Assembly: GCA_017640665.1 (NCBI GenBank)
Contig: JAEPQE010000001.1
Span: 417,262-481,261 of the forward strand
DNA length: 64,000 nucleotides
Reading direction: 5' to 3'
Source: Balneolaceae bacterium
Lineage (GTDB): Bacteria; Bacteroidota; Rhodothermia; Balneolales; Balneolaceae
In this document: positions 36,794 through 46,708 of the stretch, piece by piece
How the letters are laid out: each line of letters begins with the position of its first letter
Numbering within the stretch: the first letter of the stretch is position 1
Position numbers and translations under genes: made by a program
Notes under the pieces: generated by a model
The model's input: the letters and a program-made list of their open reading frames with translations, nothing else
Told to the model about the DNA's origin: nothing
Database searches by the model: none

Positions 36794-37366
36794 ATGGAAA
36801 CCGTAGAGTTAAAAATTAAAAATATGGTGTGTGAGCGATGTTGCATGATGGTCGAATCACGCCTTAGCGCCATTGGACTTGAGGTATTGGAAGTAAGTCT
36901 AGGGTCTGCGATTGTGAGACGCGATCAAAACTCGCCATCGTTTGATGATATTGGTAAAGAACTTAAATCGTTAAATTTTGAACTCGTTAGTAATCGTCAA
37001 GAGCAACTGATTGAAGACGTTAAACATGCTTTATTGAAGTTATTGGATGAACAGATCAATGAAGATTTAAGCTTGTCTGATTATTTAAATGAGCATATTG
37101 CAAAAAACTATTCTCAAGTTTCTAAAACATTTTCAAGGCTGGAAGGGCAAACCATTGAAAAGTTTTTCATCAAGTTAAAAATTGAGAAGGCAACCGAGAT
37201 GATAAGCTATGACAACCAAAACTTCAGTCAGATTGCTTACGCATTGGGATATAAAAACCTACAACATTTATCACGTCAATTTAAACAGGTTACCGGGATG
37301 ACCATGAGTGAATATAAGAAGCTCAATGAGCATAAGAGAGGTGGGATTGATAAAGTTTGGTCGTGA
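36794..37366 (+). CDS. AraC-type regulator fused to an N-terminal HMA domain
   Basis: 190 residues. The first ~70 are a heavy-metal-associated ferredoxin-like domain with Cys residues in NMVCERCCMM (Cys13, Cys16, Cys17). The last ~110 are an AraC/XylS DNA-binding domain (LSDYLNEHIAKNYSQVSKTFSRL and FSQIAYALGYKNLQHLSRQFKQVTGMTMSEYK). The metal sensor is therefore in the same chain as the DNA reader. It is divergent from the Cys-rich/cus operon and upstream of copZ and copA, so it probably activates both on copper or silver binding. Confidence 0.88.
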   Translation: METVELKIKNMVCERCCMMVESRLSAIGLEVLEVSLGSAIVRRDQNSPSFDDIGKELKSLNFELVSNRQEQLIEDVKHALLKLLDEQINEDLSLSDYLNEHIAKNYSQVSKTFSRLEGQTIEKFFIKLKIEKATEMISYDNQNFSQIAYALGYKNLQHLSRQFKQVTGMTMSEYKKLNEHKRGGIDKVWS

Positions 37367-37471
37367 GGAAGTGTGTCAATAAGAGATAAACTTTAGCCAC
37401 AATCCGACATTTTTCAGTACGTGAGTTGTGATATTTTTGTCATTCAACAAACATCACAAAAAAACGATACA

Positions 37472-37675
37472 ATGACGACTACAATCAAAGTCAAAGGAAT
37501 GACGTGTTCAGGATGCGTCAATCATGTTCAAAAAGCACTTACAAAACATGAGGGTGTTATTAATGCGGATGTTGACCTTGCAACAGGGACAGCAACTATC
37601 GAACATCAAGATGTTGAAGTTTCTTCGCTAAAAAAAGCTATTGAAGATGCAGGTTACTCGGTTGTTTCGGACTAA
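37472..37675 (+). CDS. copZ: Copper chaperone-like HMA protein (CopZ)
   Basis: 67 residues, one HMA domain with the metal site GMTCSGC near the N-terminus and a closing IEDAGYSVVSD. It should carry Cu(I) or a similar soft metal to the CopA ATPase encoded 48 bp downstream. The ATG at 37472 was chosen because the HMA fold starts there; an in-frame start 17 codons upstream adds sequence unlike the family. Confidence 0.88.
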   Translation: MTTTIKVKGMTCSGCVNHVQKALTKHEGVINADVDLATGTATIEHQDVEVSSLKKAIEDAGYSVVSD

Positions 37676-37723
37676 AAGTTTGAAGCAAATGATTAATCCC
37701 TACTAAACAGATTAATTTCACCC

Positions 37724-39985
37724 ATGAAAACGACCACAATACAAATCGAAGGTATGCACTGCACCAATTGTGCAAATGCCGTTGATAAACAATTACAAGC
37801 CATCGAGGGTGTAACCTCAGCGGTGGTAAATTACGCTACTGAGTCAGCTGTTGTTCAATATGACAGAGATATCGCATTTGACGAGTTCGAAAATGCCATT
37901 AAGAATGCAGGATATTCGGTATTGAAAGATCAATTTGATTCAATATCTAAAGCTGAGCTATCCGAAAAGAGAGAAGAAAATAAGCTTTCAAAAGCCAAAA
38001 AAGACATGATCTGGTCATGGGGTGCTACTATCCCCATGCTTATTTGGATGCTTCCAATTTGGATAACCGGATATATGTTTTTAGGGATGTTAGGGATGGA
38101 AATAGGCATGATTTTATTGTCTTCTTTCGTCATTTTTGTTCCCGGTCGTGAAACATTAGTAAGTGCTTTAAGATCCTCAAAGAACTTAAACCCCAATATG
38201 GATGTGTTGATAGCCATAGGATCGTTAGCTGCGCTTTCAACAGGGTTTATCACCCTTCTTCATGCCTTAGGTTATGGGCCTCAGTTTCATAGTTTTGCGA
38301 TGATTGCAGGAATGATCATGGCCTTTCATTTAACAGGTCGTTACATAGAAACAAAAGCAAAAGGGAGTGCCTCTCAAGCTATTCGTCAGCTGTTAACCTT
38401 AGAGGCAAAAGAAGCCTCTGTGTTAAGAGGTGGAGCTGAAATTAAAATTCCTGTTCAGGAATTAAGGATCGGGGACATTATGCTGGTTCGCCCTGGTGAA
38501 AAAATTCCAACAGATGGTGAAGTAATTGAAGGCGAAAGTAGTGTGGATGAATCCATTGCTACTGGTGAATCTATGCCCGTTGACAAGCAAACCGGGGATA
38601 TCGTGATAGGTGCAACGATCAATTCAACAGGTGTTTTAAAAGTAAAAGCAAGTAAGGTTGGAAGTGATACTTTTTTAAGTCAAATCATTCGTATGGTTGA
38701 AGAGGCGCAAGGGACAAAAATTCCGATACAGGAATTTGCTGACAGAGTAACGGCTGTTTTTGTGCCGATTGTTTTGGTGCTTGCAGGACTGACGTTGGCA
38801 TCATGGTTGATTTTTCCAGAATTCTTTAAGGAAATTGTGTTTTGGGCATCGGACTTTATCCCTTGGATCGACACCACTTGGAGTAATACCTCCCTTGCCT
38901 TTTATGCCACCATAGCGGTTTTGGTAATTGCATGCCCCTGTGCGTTAGGTTTGGCAACGCCCACAGCGTTAATGGTGGGTTCGGGATTAGGAGCAACAAA
39001 CGGTATCTTAATTCGCAAAGGAGAAGCCATCCAGCTTATGAAGGATGTAGATACGATTGTACTGGATAAGACAGGAACCATTACAAAGGGCAAGCCGGAA
39101 GTAACGGATGTATTTGTTATTGAGAATACTTCATCAGAAGAAGTGTTAAGATATGCAGCATCCGTAGAAAATAATTCAGAACATCCATTAGCTAGAGCCA
39201 TAGTTGATGCTGCTTTTGATAAAAAATTAGAGCTTATCAAAACCATGTCTTTTAGTTCTACAACGGGTAAAGGGGTCAATGCGAGCGTAGAAGGAGTAGA
39301 GGTATCCATTGGAACACTCGCCCTTCATCAAAGCAATGGCGTAGAAATACCTGATCAATTTCTTTCTAAAAAAGAAGAACTTGAAGCTCAGGCAAAGACC
39401 GTTGTCATTGTCTCTATTGATAATACCATTGCGGGACTCATAGCCATTGCCGATGAGGTCAAAGATGATAGCCAAGAAGCTATTTCCAAGTTAAAAAACC
39501 AAGGCCTTAAGGTGGTCATGTTAACGGGTGACAATACAAGAACAGGTCAAGCCATCGGCAAAAAAGTAGGGGTTGATGAAGTTATTGCAGAGGTTCTCCC
39601 TGATCAAAAATCAGCGGTCATACAAAAGTTACAAATGGAAGGTAGAGTAGTGGCTATGGTTGGAGACGGTATCAATGACGCCCCTGCGTTAACACAAGCC
39701 AATATCGGTATTGCGATGGGAACAGGAACGGATGTGGCTATTGAATCTGGTGATATAGTGCTTGCAAAAGGCAATTTATCAGGCTTGTTAAGGGCGATTA
39801 ACTTGAGCAAAGAGACGTTCAAGAAGATTAAACAAAATCTCTTTTGGGCATTTTTCTACAACTTGATTATGATCCCTCTGGCTATACTAGGTTTTTTGCA
39901 CCCATTACTTGCGGAAATTGCTATGGCCTTCAGCTCGATTAATGTGGTGCTAAACTCGAAAAGTTTACAGAACAAAGAGATTTAG
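37724..39985 (+). CDS. copA: CPC-type copper-exporting P1B-ATPase (CopA)
   Basis: 753 residues: one N-terminal HMA domain with GMHCTNC (Cys13, Cys16), eight membrane helices, TGES, the CPC motif (Cys404, Cys406), DKTGT, the HP motif SEHPLA and the hinge [10 protein letters not shown]. The P1B-1 signature predicts Cu(I)/Ag(I) export from the cytoplasm. Together with CopZ it forms the plus-strand arm of the copper region, complementing the CPH-type pump on the minus strand. It is convergent with the mobilisation genes, 30 bp away. Confidence 0.94.
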   Translation: MKTTTIQIEGMHCTNCANAVDKQLQAIEGVTSAVVNYATESAVVQYDRDIAFDEFENAIKNAGYSVLKDQFDSISKAELSEKREENKLSKAKKDMIWSWGATIPMLIWMLPIWITGYMFLGMLGMEIGMILLSSFVIFVPGRETLVSALRSSKNLNPNMDVLIAIGSLAALSTGFITLLHALGYGPQFHSFAMIAGMIMAFHLTGRYIETKAKGSASQAIRQLLTLEAKEASVLRGGAEIKIPVQELRIGDIMLVRPGEKIPTDGEVIEGESSVDESIATGESMPVDKQTGDIVIGATINSTGVLKVKASKVGSDTFLSQIIRMVEEAQGTKIPIQEFADRVTAVFVPIVLVLAGLTLASWLIFPEFFKEIVFWASDFIPWIDTTWSNTSLAFYATIAVLVIACPCALGLATPTALMVGSGLGATNGILIRKGEAIQLMKDVDTIVLDKTGTITKGKPEVTDVFVIENTSSEEVLRYAASVENNSEHPLARAIVDAAFDKKLELIKTMSFSSTTGKGVNASVEGVEVSIGTLALHQSNGVEIPDQFLSKKEELEAQAKTVVIVSIDNTIAGLIAIADEVKDDSQEAISKLKNQGLKVVMLTGDNTRTGQAIGKKVGVDEVIAEVLPDQKSAVIQKLQMEGRVVAMVGDGINDAPALTQANIGIAMGTGTDVAIESGDIVLAKGNLSGLLRAINLSKETFKKIKQNLFWAFFYNLIMIPLAILGFLHPLLAEIAMAFSSINVVLNSKSLQNKEI

Positions 39986-40015
39986 AATACACATATTAAA
40001 AATCTGGTAAGTTGT

Positions 40016-41560
40016 TCATTTTTGAGAAAACTTAACCAACCTGAAGTTTTGTTTGTTTTTGGCCCAGATCTTTCCAGATTTGAAAACGACTGCTTCCACC
40101 ATAAAACCGTTAGTTTTCCTACCTGTTTTAAGCATCGTGAAGTGATCGGGAGTAATGCGGTAATGCATTTGTTGCTGTTTGTTTTTACTCAGTCTCATGT
40201 CTTCGTTGATGTTCAGGCTTTCTAAATCCACTAAGTGTTGACCTATCATATTGGAAGCCCAAATATTGGTATCGTAGTTATCATTACTGGCAAAGAATTT
40301 TAAGTTGAGGTTACCCAATAAGCTTTTGGCCTTCGCCTCTGGCTGCTCACTACCCATGATGAAATACATGTTGTTAATGTTCTGGGTTATATACACAGTC
40401 GCTACCCATGAGCTCCTGGCCGTAGTCTGGAACAGACTATCTACTTTGGGATTGCAGAAGTTTTGGTATTCATCGATCCATAGTCCTACGGGTTTGGGAT
40501 TTACCTCATTTTCAATGTCACGTCGTTCCATCGCCGACTGAAACGCTGTTTTATAGATTGTAGCTGCAAAAGCTCCGGCAACCTTAAATTCCTTAATAGG
40601 GAAGTCAATGATTACAATCTTATTTTGCCTGTATATATTTTCGGGCAATAGCTCGGGGCTTATCCCACTCCGAAACTGCTCTTTGAGAATGCCATTGTTT
40701 AGGAACGGCTCTACGATACTCATGAAACTGGTCACAATAATGCTGGAGGTCTTCTCTCCTATTTTGGGGAGTTCTCGGAGCCAGTAACTCACAATCAAAT
40801 CTTCATCGTCTTTATCCTGCTCAGGAAGCTCCGAATTGGCAATCTTGAGGAGCACCTGCAAAAAATACCGTTCTTTGATCCAATCGTTTCTTTCTTTTTC
40901 TACCCGTTTCCGTACGTGAGGATCAATCGTCTCATCGGAGGCCTGTTGCTCTAGTTTTTGATAGATAGCTAGCTCATCGTCTACGAAGCGAGAAGAAACC
41001 AACTTCCTCATGTTATATACACTTACTTCTTCTCCAGCCAACCGGAGAGTGGTAATGCACCGACTGATCAAGCTTCGGAGAGCAAGATCCCAGAAACGTT
41101 CGTCTTTATTGCCACTTCCTCCCGATTGATGTACCCGGTTGGCTTCGTTCAGACCCATCAGGGATTCGACTACATTGAGTACATCCCCCGCACCTTCGCC
41201 TTGTCGCTGCATTTCGTACTGGAGGAAGTTGAAAGAAAGCCCGCTCTGCCTGTTGAATATCACCAGATCTTTTTCTCGGTCTGGTGCGGCCTGCTTAACA
41301 TAATTAACCCAACGCTGCCTCTCGTCTTTTTTGGCGCAAAGAATACACATTCCGAATCCGCTTTTGAGCATGGCATGGGCAATGTGTTTTCCTGGTCCAC
41401 TCGATTTTCCACTTCCGGTCGCTCCAGTGATCAATGTTCCTTCTACCGAATCTGCCCAAGTAATGGACGCATTAGTTCCTGGCACTTTATACAACTTGGT
41501 GTCGAGCAGTTCTTCATTGCTAGGGTTTAGTTTTCGGGTGTTTTTTCCAAATATGTTCAT
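40016..41560 (-). CDS. Type IV coupling protein-like ATPase (VirD4/TraD family)
   Basis: 514 residues. Walker A GATGSGKS near residue 48 and Walker B GLWIDEYQNF (about 370) with an intervening all-alpha-like insert. The N-terminal membrane helices of classical VirD4 are missing, so it is a short, soluble form. Such ATPases bring the relaxase-DNA complex to a secretion channel. It lies at the downstream end of the mobilisation cluster led by the MobF relaxase. Confidence 0.82.
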   Translation of the reverse strand: MNIFGKNTRKLNPSNEELLDTKLYKVPGTNASITWADSVEGTLITGATGSGKSSGPGKHIAHAMLKSGFGMCILCAKKDERQRWVNYVKQAAPDREKDLVIFNRQSGLSFNFLQYEMQRQGEGAGDVLNVVESLMGLNEANRVHQSGGSGNKDERFWDLALRSLISRCITTLRLAGEEVSVYNMRKLVSSRFVDDELAIYQKLEQQASDETIDPHVRKRVEKERNDWIKERYFLQVLLKIANSELPEQDKDDEDLIVSYWLRELPKIGEKTSSIIVTSFMSIVEPFLNNGILKEQFRSGISPELLPENIYRQNKIVIIDFPIKEFKVAGAFAATIYKTAFQSAMERRDIENEVNPKPVGLWIDEYQNFCNPKVDSLFQTTARSSWVATVYITQNINNMYFIMGSEQPEAKAKSLLGNLNLKFFASNDNYDTNIWASNMIGQHLVDLESLNINEDMRLSKNKQQQMHYRITPDHFTMLKTGRKTNGFMVEAVVFKSGKIWAKNKQNFRLVKFSQK

Positions 41561-41581
41561 GATGGGTGTTGGTTATGGTTA

Positions 41582-41854
41582 CTACCGTTCTTTGGTTTGT
41601 TCTTTTGATCTGGAGGTATTGTATCGGGCAAGTTTTGACCCGTATTTTTTGAATAATGCTTTTCGGGAAAGACGCTTCACCCCGTCCTGTTCAATCTGGT
41701 GCTCGGTAATCCGGTCTTCAAAAGCCAGCTTTTGCACAGGCTGGTTATCATTAGGCATGGTCATGCCTTTCAATAATTCAGGCGAATAGCGACATATCTT
41801 ATCCACTCGTTCGTAGGCTTTTTTATACTCCTCGGAGTTTCTTGGTTCTTGCAT
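41582..41854 (-). CDS. Small basic protein of the mobilisation cluster
   Basis: 90 residues, hydrophilic and mostly helical, with a Lys/Arg-rich C-terminal half (RLSRKALFKKYGSKLARYN). No family is recognised. It is 2 bp after the HTH gene and 21 bp before the coupling-protein gene, so it is co-transcribed with them. A DNA-binding or adaptor role is only inferred from charge and context. Confidence 0.6.
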   Translation of the reverse strand: MQEPRNSEEYKKAYERVDKICRYSPELLKGMTMPNDNQPVQKLAFEDRITEHQIEQDGVKRLSRKALFKKYGSKLARYNTSRSKEQTKER

Positions 41855-41856
41855 GG

Positions 41857-42126
41857 TTAAAAGGTGTTTTTGGCGTTACTTTCAAGGAAAGCTTGAATAG
41901 ATTCCGGATCGTACAAAATGATCCGCTTGCTCGGTTGGGTGTAGCGGATTTTACCTTCATCCCTGTAGCGTTGAAGCGTGGTTGACGAGGTAATTCCTAA
42001 TTCTTTCATGGCTTCTTCCGTAGAAAGCCATTTCTTTTCAGTGGGGCTGATTTTCGGAGCGATGCGGTCTACGACCTGTTCGATCAATTCGTAAAAGGCT
42101 TCTTCCTCTATGACGATAACTTTCAT
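41857..42126 (-). CDS. Excisionase-like helix-turn-helix protein
   Basis: 89 residues with the MerR/HTH_17 pattern KKWLSTEEAMKELGITSSTTLQRYRDEGKI followed by a short wing (SKRIILYDPESIQAFL). Such proteins bend DNA in excision or act as small regulators on mobile elements. The N-terminal 30 residues form an acidic helix. It belongs to the mobilisation operon. Confidence 0.8.
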   Translation of the reverse strand: MKVIVIEEEAFYELIEQVVDRIAPKISPTEKKWLSTEEAMKELGITSSTTLQRYRDEGKIRYTQPSKRIILYDPESIQAFLESNAKNTF

Positions 42127-42145
42127 GACGGTATAGTTTTGATAT

Positions 42146-42688
42146 TCATCGTTGCATCTCCTTGTCCTTGCCCTGAATCTTCCCCTTCGGTTGTTGGGTT
42201 TCCTTCGGGGAAGAAGACTGGGACGGAAAATATTTTTTCAGGCTGCTTGATTGCGGCTCTATTGCGTCTGCTTCTTGTGACTGCCCATGTTCTTTTTTGA
42301 ACCAACCAGAAAGATTTTCGTGGGTGTTGTATACCTCTTTAGCCTCTTCGAGCACCTGAGTTCTACGGCTTTCATCGGAGGCTTCCCGTGAACTTCGAAT
42401 AACTTCATAGCGAGCATGAGGTAATCCTGCCCGTATACCCTGAGCATAGTGGGCATCTGCCTGTACCCTCTTTATACGCTCCATTTTTCTTGTTTCCACA
42501 AAGCGCTTCTTGATCTTCTGTATGGTAAAAAACTGTTCCTGTCCCCCTTTACTGTACAGATCCAGCCGTTCTTGTACCTTTTTATCCGAAAGTGGTGCAT
42601 CTGGACGCGAATGAACAGGGGCAGAAGTCTCCTTGGTAGTCGGAGATAAGTGATCGTTGGTATTCCTTGTTGTGCTGTTTGTTTTCAT
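42146..42688 (-). CDS. Hydrophilic protein of the mobilisation cluster
   Basis: 180 residues, highly charged. The ends are low-complexity and rich in Ser/Pro/Gln; a central basic helical part (about 50-110, with TIQKIKKRFVETRKMERIKRVQAD) may form a coiled coil. I do not recognise a family. It lies between the small protein downstream of the relaxase and the HTH gene, with tight spacing. Confidence 0.6.
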   Translation of the reverse strand: MKTNSTTRNTNDHLSPTTKETSAPVHSRPDAPLSDKKVQERLDLYSKGGQEQFFTIQKIKKRFVETRKMERIKRVQADAHYAQGIRAGLPHARYEVIRSSREASDESRRTQVLEEAKEVYNTHENLSGWFKKEHGQSQEADAIEPQSSSLKKYFPSQSSSPKETQQPKGKIQGKDKEMQR

Positions 42689-42698
42689 CGGTCATGGA

Positions 42699-43133
42699 TT
42701 AAGGGTTCTCACTTTCTGGTATGGCCTTACCTGTGGCAAGAATCTCGCGGACAAAGGTGGTGGAAATGCCATCGTCTTTTCCGCTTGGGCTGGCCTTAAC
42801 CCATAAGAGCGAACGCTTAGAAAAGTGTTCTTCGATGGGGTCAAGGTTACGACCTGATATTTTTATGAGCAGCTCATAGGCTTTGATGTAGAGGCTGTCG
42901 CCATCAAGCGTACCTATTGGGAGCAGGGCGTAGGGAATACTATGTACTTTGCCCGAGCGAAGGATCACTTTGAATCGCTCCACGGTTTGATGTTCCGAAG
43001 CAATGGCATAATATTGGTTCTCCGCCAGAAAGACAGAGGGCGAGTCTTGTGTCTCTGTTTTTTTATTAGCTTCTCTGGAGTTGGCCGGAAAGATCCCGCG
43101 CAACTTCTTTCGGCTTTTGTCTGGATAGGACAT
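42699..43133 (-). CDS. Hypothetical protein overlapping the relaxase gene end
   Basis: 144 residues. The N-terminal 30 are basic and probably disordered; the rest looks like a compact mixed alpha/beta domain (ENQYYAIASEHQTVERFKVILRSGKVHSIPYALL). No family is recognised. Its start lies 68 bp inside the 3' end of the relaxase frame; no later Met is available, so either the overlap is real or a non-ATG start is used. Confidence 0.6.
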   Translation of the reverse strand: MSYPDKSRKKLRGIFPANSREANKKTETQDSPSVFLAENQYYAIASEHQTVERFKVILRSGKVHSIPYALLPIGTLDGDSLYIKAYELLIKISGRNLDPIEEHFSKRSLLWVKASPSGKDDGISTTFVREILATGKAIPESENP

Positions 43134-45819
43134 GCTGCTCCGTGGTTTTGGTTAATTGGTTTTGGAAGGCGCGCTGCTTGCGCTCAAGCATTCTACGCTC
43201 ATGGTCTTTGGCTACTGCTTTTGCAGTCGTTTGCTGTCCGCTGCGTGTGATGGCGGATTTGAGCTGTTGCTTATCCGAAGTAAAGAGATTGATTCGTTTT
43301 CTCCCCCTAGAAACTCCTACATAGAAAGCTTGCTCGTTTACCCCTGCAAAAGAGGTATCGCTCATACTGATAAACACGTCGTCTGCTGTTTTTCCCTGAC
43401 TCGAATGGCTTGTATCTACATACCCGTGCCTGAAATGAAACGCATCCTTTGCAAGGGTCTTGCCATTAGAAAGTCGAATATCGCCACCCGAAAACCCTGC
43501 TACCCTTTGGGGAGTGCCGTTGTTAATCTTGGTATGTTCTTTGGATTTCAGGTTCTCGGATGGCCTAATCAAGTCCCCGACCGCCAAATCAATTTTCGTT
43601 TTCTGATAGACTTTGTAATGCTGAGGGGTTCCATAAGGCAGTTCATACTTCTGTTTTGAATTCAGGTCTATCACTTGAACCAAGTCGGGCTTTTCTTTTG
43701 CCAGCACTTCATAGTGTGAGCCAGCCTTAAACCCTCCTTTCTGGTTCTTAGTAAACCGCACCACTTGGCCTTCCTGATAATTGACCACATCCATTTTCTG
43801 GCTGTCGGTGAGCGACAAGCCTTTGAGGGTGTCAAAGGTGCGTTCTTTCCCCGTAATTTTTCCTTGCGACTTTAGATTCTCGCGAACCATAGCCGAAATC
43901 TGGTTTCCGTCTTTGTGAGTAGGACTGACAATGAGCGCGCTCCGCCCAGCCTGAACCGAGGACACATATTCGCCTGCAATTCTTGCAAGGCGTTCTTCCC
44001 GCTCAGGGATTTCATGAATAGCCTTCATCTTATTCAGGGTTTGGTAGCCTTCCAATACCTTTCCATTTGCAATTTGGTTGACGGCCTTTCGGTACTCCTG
44101 AGGCTTTTGTCTCATATTTTCCTTTACATGGGCGGTTCTGATCTTGGCTTCTTGCTGAAGGATGCGAAAGGAGTCACCATATTCCCCTGGCGAGCCGTGC
44201 TGTTTAGTATCTCCACTAAGGAGCACTTGAGCATTTTGCTTTTTAGCAATGGAAAGCACCTTGGTTTTTGATTTCACTCCGCTGAGACCCGCTTCATCAA
44301 ACAAGAGCACACCATTTGTGATGTTCTCTTGAAGCTTTGGATTCACCATGAAGGCGGCTACCGTATGGGCATCAAAGCCCTCCCTCCTAAGCACCTCAAC
44401 AGCTTGGGAGGAGGGCGCAATGGATAGAAAAGGTCTGTTTGAAGCTCGTGTTGCTTCGGCGATTTCCATCAGCAATGTCGTTTTTCCGGAACCTGCATTT
44501 CCCTGAATGCCTGTTACAAAATCAGGAGAAGAAAGAGCAACTTGTACTGCTTCCCGCTGACCTTGATTGAGGAATTCTCGCTTAATGGTATGCTCAGGAT
44601 TGATGGGCTTGAATTTCCCCTTGCCACGGGTTGCGAGAGTAATCATTTTATCCTCAGCCTTCACCATTTCACGGGTGGTTATGGTGGAAATGGTATGATC
44701 TTCGGAGCGTAAGATGTCCTCCCGCTCATCCATCGCCCGTTGAACGTCATCTGGTAATAACGTGCCGTAGCCTAACTCCAGCGCATACCCAAGCACGCGC
44801 TTTTCGGGCACCGTTGAGGTCCTCTCCAGAAAATGATCCAAGCTACGCTGCACCGCATCTTTAGCCGAGATAGGTTCTACATCGTTTCGATACTTTTTTT
44901 TTATCTGGGACAAGCCTTCGAACTCTTCCTTGGACATTCGATCTCTCCAAAGTCCCAACAGCTCCTTGCTGTCCACGGCCTTCCCTTTGGAATTCCGGGT
45001 AAGAGTAGAAAGTCGGGCTAACTCCTTCGGATCGGTGATTCCTAGTTCTTTGGCAATGGCCTGAATCTCCAGTCTTCGGTTGGAAAAGCGTTCAATCAAT
45101 GACCGGGATACGCCGACGATTTCATAGGCATCTTTTGTTCGCTCTACCCTATATCCAATCTCATTGAGTTGCTTACTCAGGTAAGAATGGTAGATGGCCT
45201 GATAATATGGAGCCAACCGGTAGATATTGCCCATTTCAAGAGCCAGGAATTTATCTCGTTTTAGGCTTCTAGTCACGTTGATGCAGTAATTGTGGGTATG
45301 CATCTGCATATCCGGCACATAGAGTGTCTTCCCATCCTTTTTGAGCGCTACTGGGCGACTGGTGAAATGATGAAAGGGTGCCCATAGCATTGAGCTGGTG
45401 GTTTCATAAAACCGTCCATATTGAGTATTAGCCTGGGCTTGAACATCCCGCTGTATAGCCTGCATCATCATCCGATTGGCATACTCATGGGCTTTGAAGA
45501 GATCCTCGTCTTGGGTAAGGGCGTGAAGGATACTTACAGACTTTACCGGGGCAGCTCCTATATCAAATCCTGCACGGCGGTTGCTCTTATTAAGCGGAGT
45601 CAGTTGCTCTTTCGTAGTAGGATTCACATTGAAAATCAGATCCCGAAAATCCTCCGTTGTAACTTTTTTACCATAAAGATTAAGCTCAGGATACTTACTC
45701 ACTTCCCCTTCCCAATAGGCGGGAGTTTCTTCCATATAGTAATTACCCTCTCTGCGAAGTCCATTCTTGAAGTACTCCAGAGCGCTTGCTCCATCACGGC
45801 TGATATTAATATCCATCAT
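43066..45819 (-). CDS. MobF-family relaxase with RecD-like helicase domain
   Basis: About 917 residues from the ATG at 45819. The relaxase part (about 1-290) has the N-terminal tyrosines (NYYMEETPAYWEGE) and the metal-binding His triad (FHHFTS and QMHTHNY). The helicase part starts near residue 430 with Walker A GNAGSGKTTL and Walker B LLFDEAGLSG, ending in a UvrD-like motif DTSHSSQGKT. The relaxase nicks oriT, binds the 5' end and unwinds the strand for transfer. Starts at 45816 or 45867 are also possible; MMDINISRDGASALEYF fits the family start. Confidence 0.9.
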   Translation of the reverse strand: MMDINISRDGASALEYFKNGLRREGNYYMEETPAYWEGEVSKYPELNLYGKKVTTEDFRDLIFNVNPTTKEQLTPLNKSNRRAGFDIGAAPVKSVSILHALTQDEDLFKAHEYANRMMMQAIQRDVQAQANTQYGRFYETTSSMLWAPFHHFTSRPVALKKDGKTLYVPDMQMHTHNYCINVTRSLKRDKFLALEMGNIYRLAPYYQAIYHSYLSKQLNEIGYRVERTKDAYEIVGVSRSLIERFSNRRLEIQAIAKELGITDPKELARLSTLTRNSKGKAVDSKELLGLWRDRMSKEEFEGLSQIKKKYRNDVEPISAKDAVQRSLDHFLERTSTVPEKRVLGYALELGYGTLLPDDVQRAMDEREDILRSEDHTISTITTREMVKAEDKMITLATRGKGKFKPINPEHTIKREFLNQGQREAVQVALSSPDFVTGIQGNAGSGKTTLLMEIAEATRASNRPFLSIAPSSQAVEVLRREGFDAHTVAAFMVNPKLQENITNGVLLFDEAGLSGVKSKTKVLSIAKKQNAQVLLSGDTKQHGSPGEYGDSFRILQQEAKIRTAHVKENMRQKPQEYRKAVNQIANGKVLEGYQTLNKMKAIHEIPEREERLARIAGEYVSSVQAGRSALIVSPTHKDGNQISAMVRENLKSQGKITGKERTFDTLKGLSLTDSQKMDVVNYQEGQVVRFTKNQKGGFKAGSHYEVLAKEKPDLVQVIDLNSKQKYELPYGTPQHYKVYQKTKIDLAVGDLIRPSENLKSKEHTKINNGTPQRVAGFSGGDIRLSNGKTLAKDAFHFRHGYVDTSHSSQGKTADDVFISMSDTSFAGVNEQAFYVGVSRGRKRINLFTSDKQQLKSAITRSGQQTTAKAVAKDHERRMLERKQRAFQNQLTKTTEQHVLSRQKPKEVARDLSGQLQRS

Positions 45820-45930
45820 GGTATTTGGTCTTTGTTGTTTGAAATGATTGGAGAAGAACCTGCCCATAAAAAAACAGATAGGGTTCGCTGGTCTAACTAT
45901 CCATTGTTGGATCGTTTTGCGGTTGCTGTC

Positions 45931-45946
45931 AAGGAATAAATTCCTA
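45931..45946. promoter_or_regulatory. AGGA-N6-TCCT palindrome upstream of the relaxase gene
   Basis: AAGGA (45931-45935), six A/T bases, TCCTA (45942-45946). It shares its arms and spacing with palindromes at 51172 and 53462. It is in the gap between the relaxase gene and the membrane-protein gene upstream, a natural place for a promoter, an operator or the transfer origin. Confidence 0.45.
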
Positions 45947-45961
45947 GTGTATTCATACTTC

Positions 45962-46681
45962 TTAGGACTTTAGCGTGGACTCTTTTTCAGCCTGCAACGC
46001 CTTGTCGAAGAGTTGCTGCACCGCCTCCGAAAAGGCAATCAAAAACAGGAAGACTGCAAAATGGAGGTCGTCCCCGAGCTTCCACACTGCCAACCCGATT
46101 CCCGTCACTATTGATGGCTCCAAAAGTCCACAGATCACGTACTCGTTTACCTTCATGAACTTGGAGAGTCCCAAAGCGATCCAGCTTTCTCCCCGTTTGG
46201 TGATGCTGGAGTTCCCTCCCACCCAGATGGTCACTAAATGGGCGAGTGAACTCAGGGTAAAAATACCCGAATAGATGAGCATGTATTCCGACTCAATATC
46301 TACGAAAACCATGTTGTGCAATTCTTCTGGGGCCGCAAAAAAAGGCACAAAAGGGACAATTAAAAAAGCGAATGGTTTGAGCAACTCAGGAACATGAGCG
46401 CTATTGTAGCCCAGCAAAAAGCATACGGATGCGACTACGAGCAAAATACCCGTCGTTTGATATCCTGGCTTATAGCGAAAAATCGACCACAGCTGGAAGG
46501 CAAGCATTGCGCGGGTAAATCGTAGGTAGCCCTTCAGCACCAATCCTACGAATTTAGACCAGTGCTCATTAAAGAAGGTATGCCATACCTTGCCCTGGAA
46601 AAGTGCATGGATTATAGCCAGATCGCCCACTTTCATTGTAGCACGCGGCGTAATCTTTCGGTTGGATTCTTCGGTAATCAT
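45962..46681 (-). CDS. Multi-pass membrane protein of the mobilisation cluster
   Basis: 239 residues with about six hydrophobic segments (for example ILLVVASVCFLLGY, LLKPFAFLIVPFVPFFAA, SGIFTLSSLAHLVTIWVG). It carries no named motif. It stands in a run of minus-strand genes with two other envelope proteins, upstream of the relaxase. It may be part of a reduced mating or membrane complex; that is inference from position. Confidence 0.6.
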   Translation of the reverse strand: MITEESNRKITPRATMKVGDLAIIHALFQGKVWHTFFNEHWSKFVGLVLKGYLRFTRAMLAFQLWSIFRYKPGYQTTGILLVVASVCFLLGYNSAHVPELLKPFAFLIVPFVPFFAAPEELHNMVFVDIESEYMLIYSGIFTLSSLAHLVTIWVGGNSSITKRGESWIALGLSKFMKVNEYVICGLLEPSIVTGIGLAVWKLGDDLHFAVFLFLIAFSEAVQQLFDKALQAEKESTLKS

Positions 46682-46708
46682 GATCGTGTTGGTTTGATTT
46701 TGAAAAGT

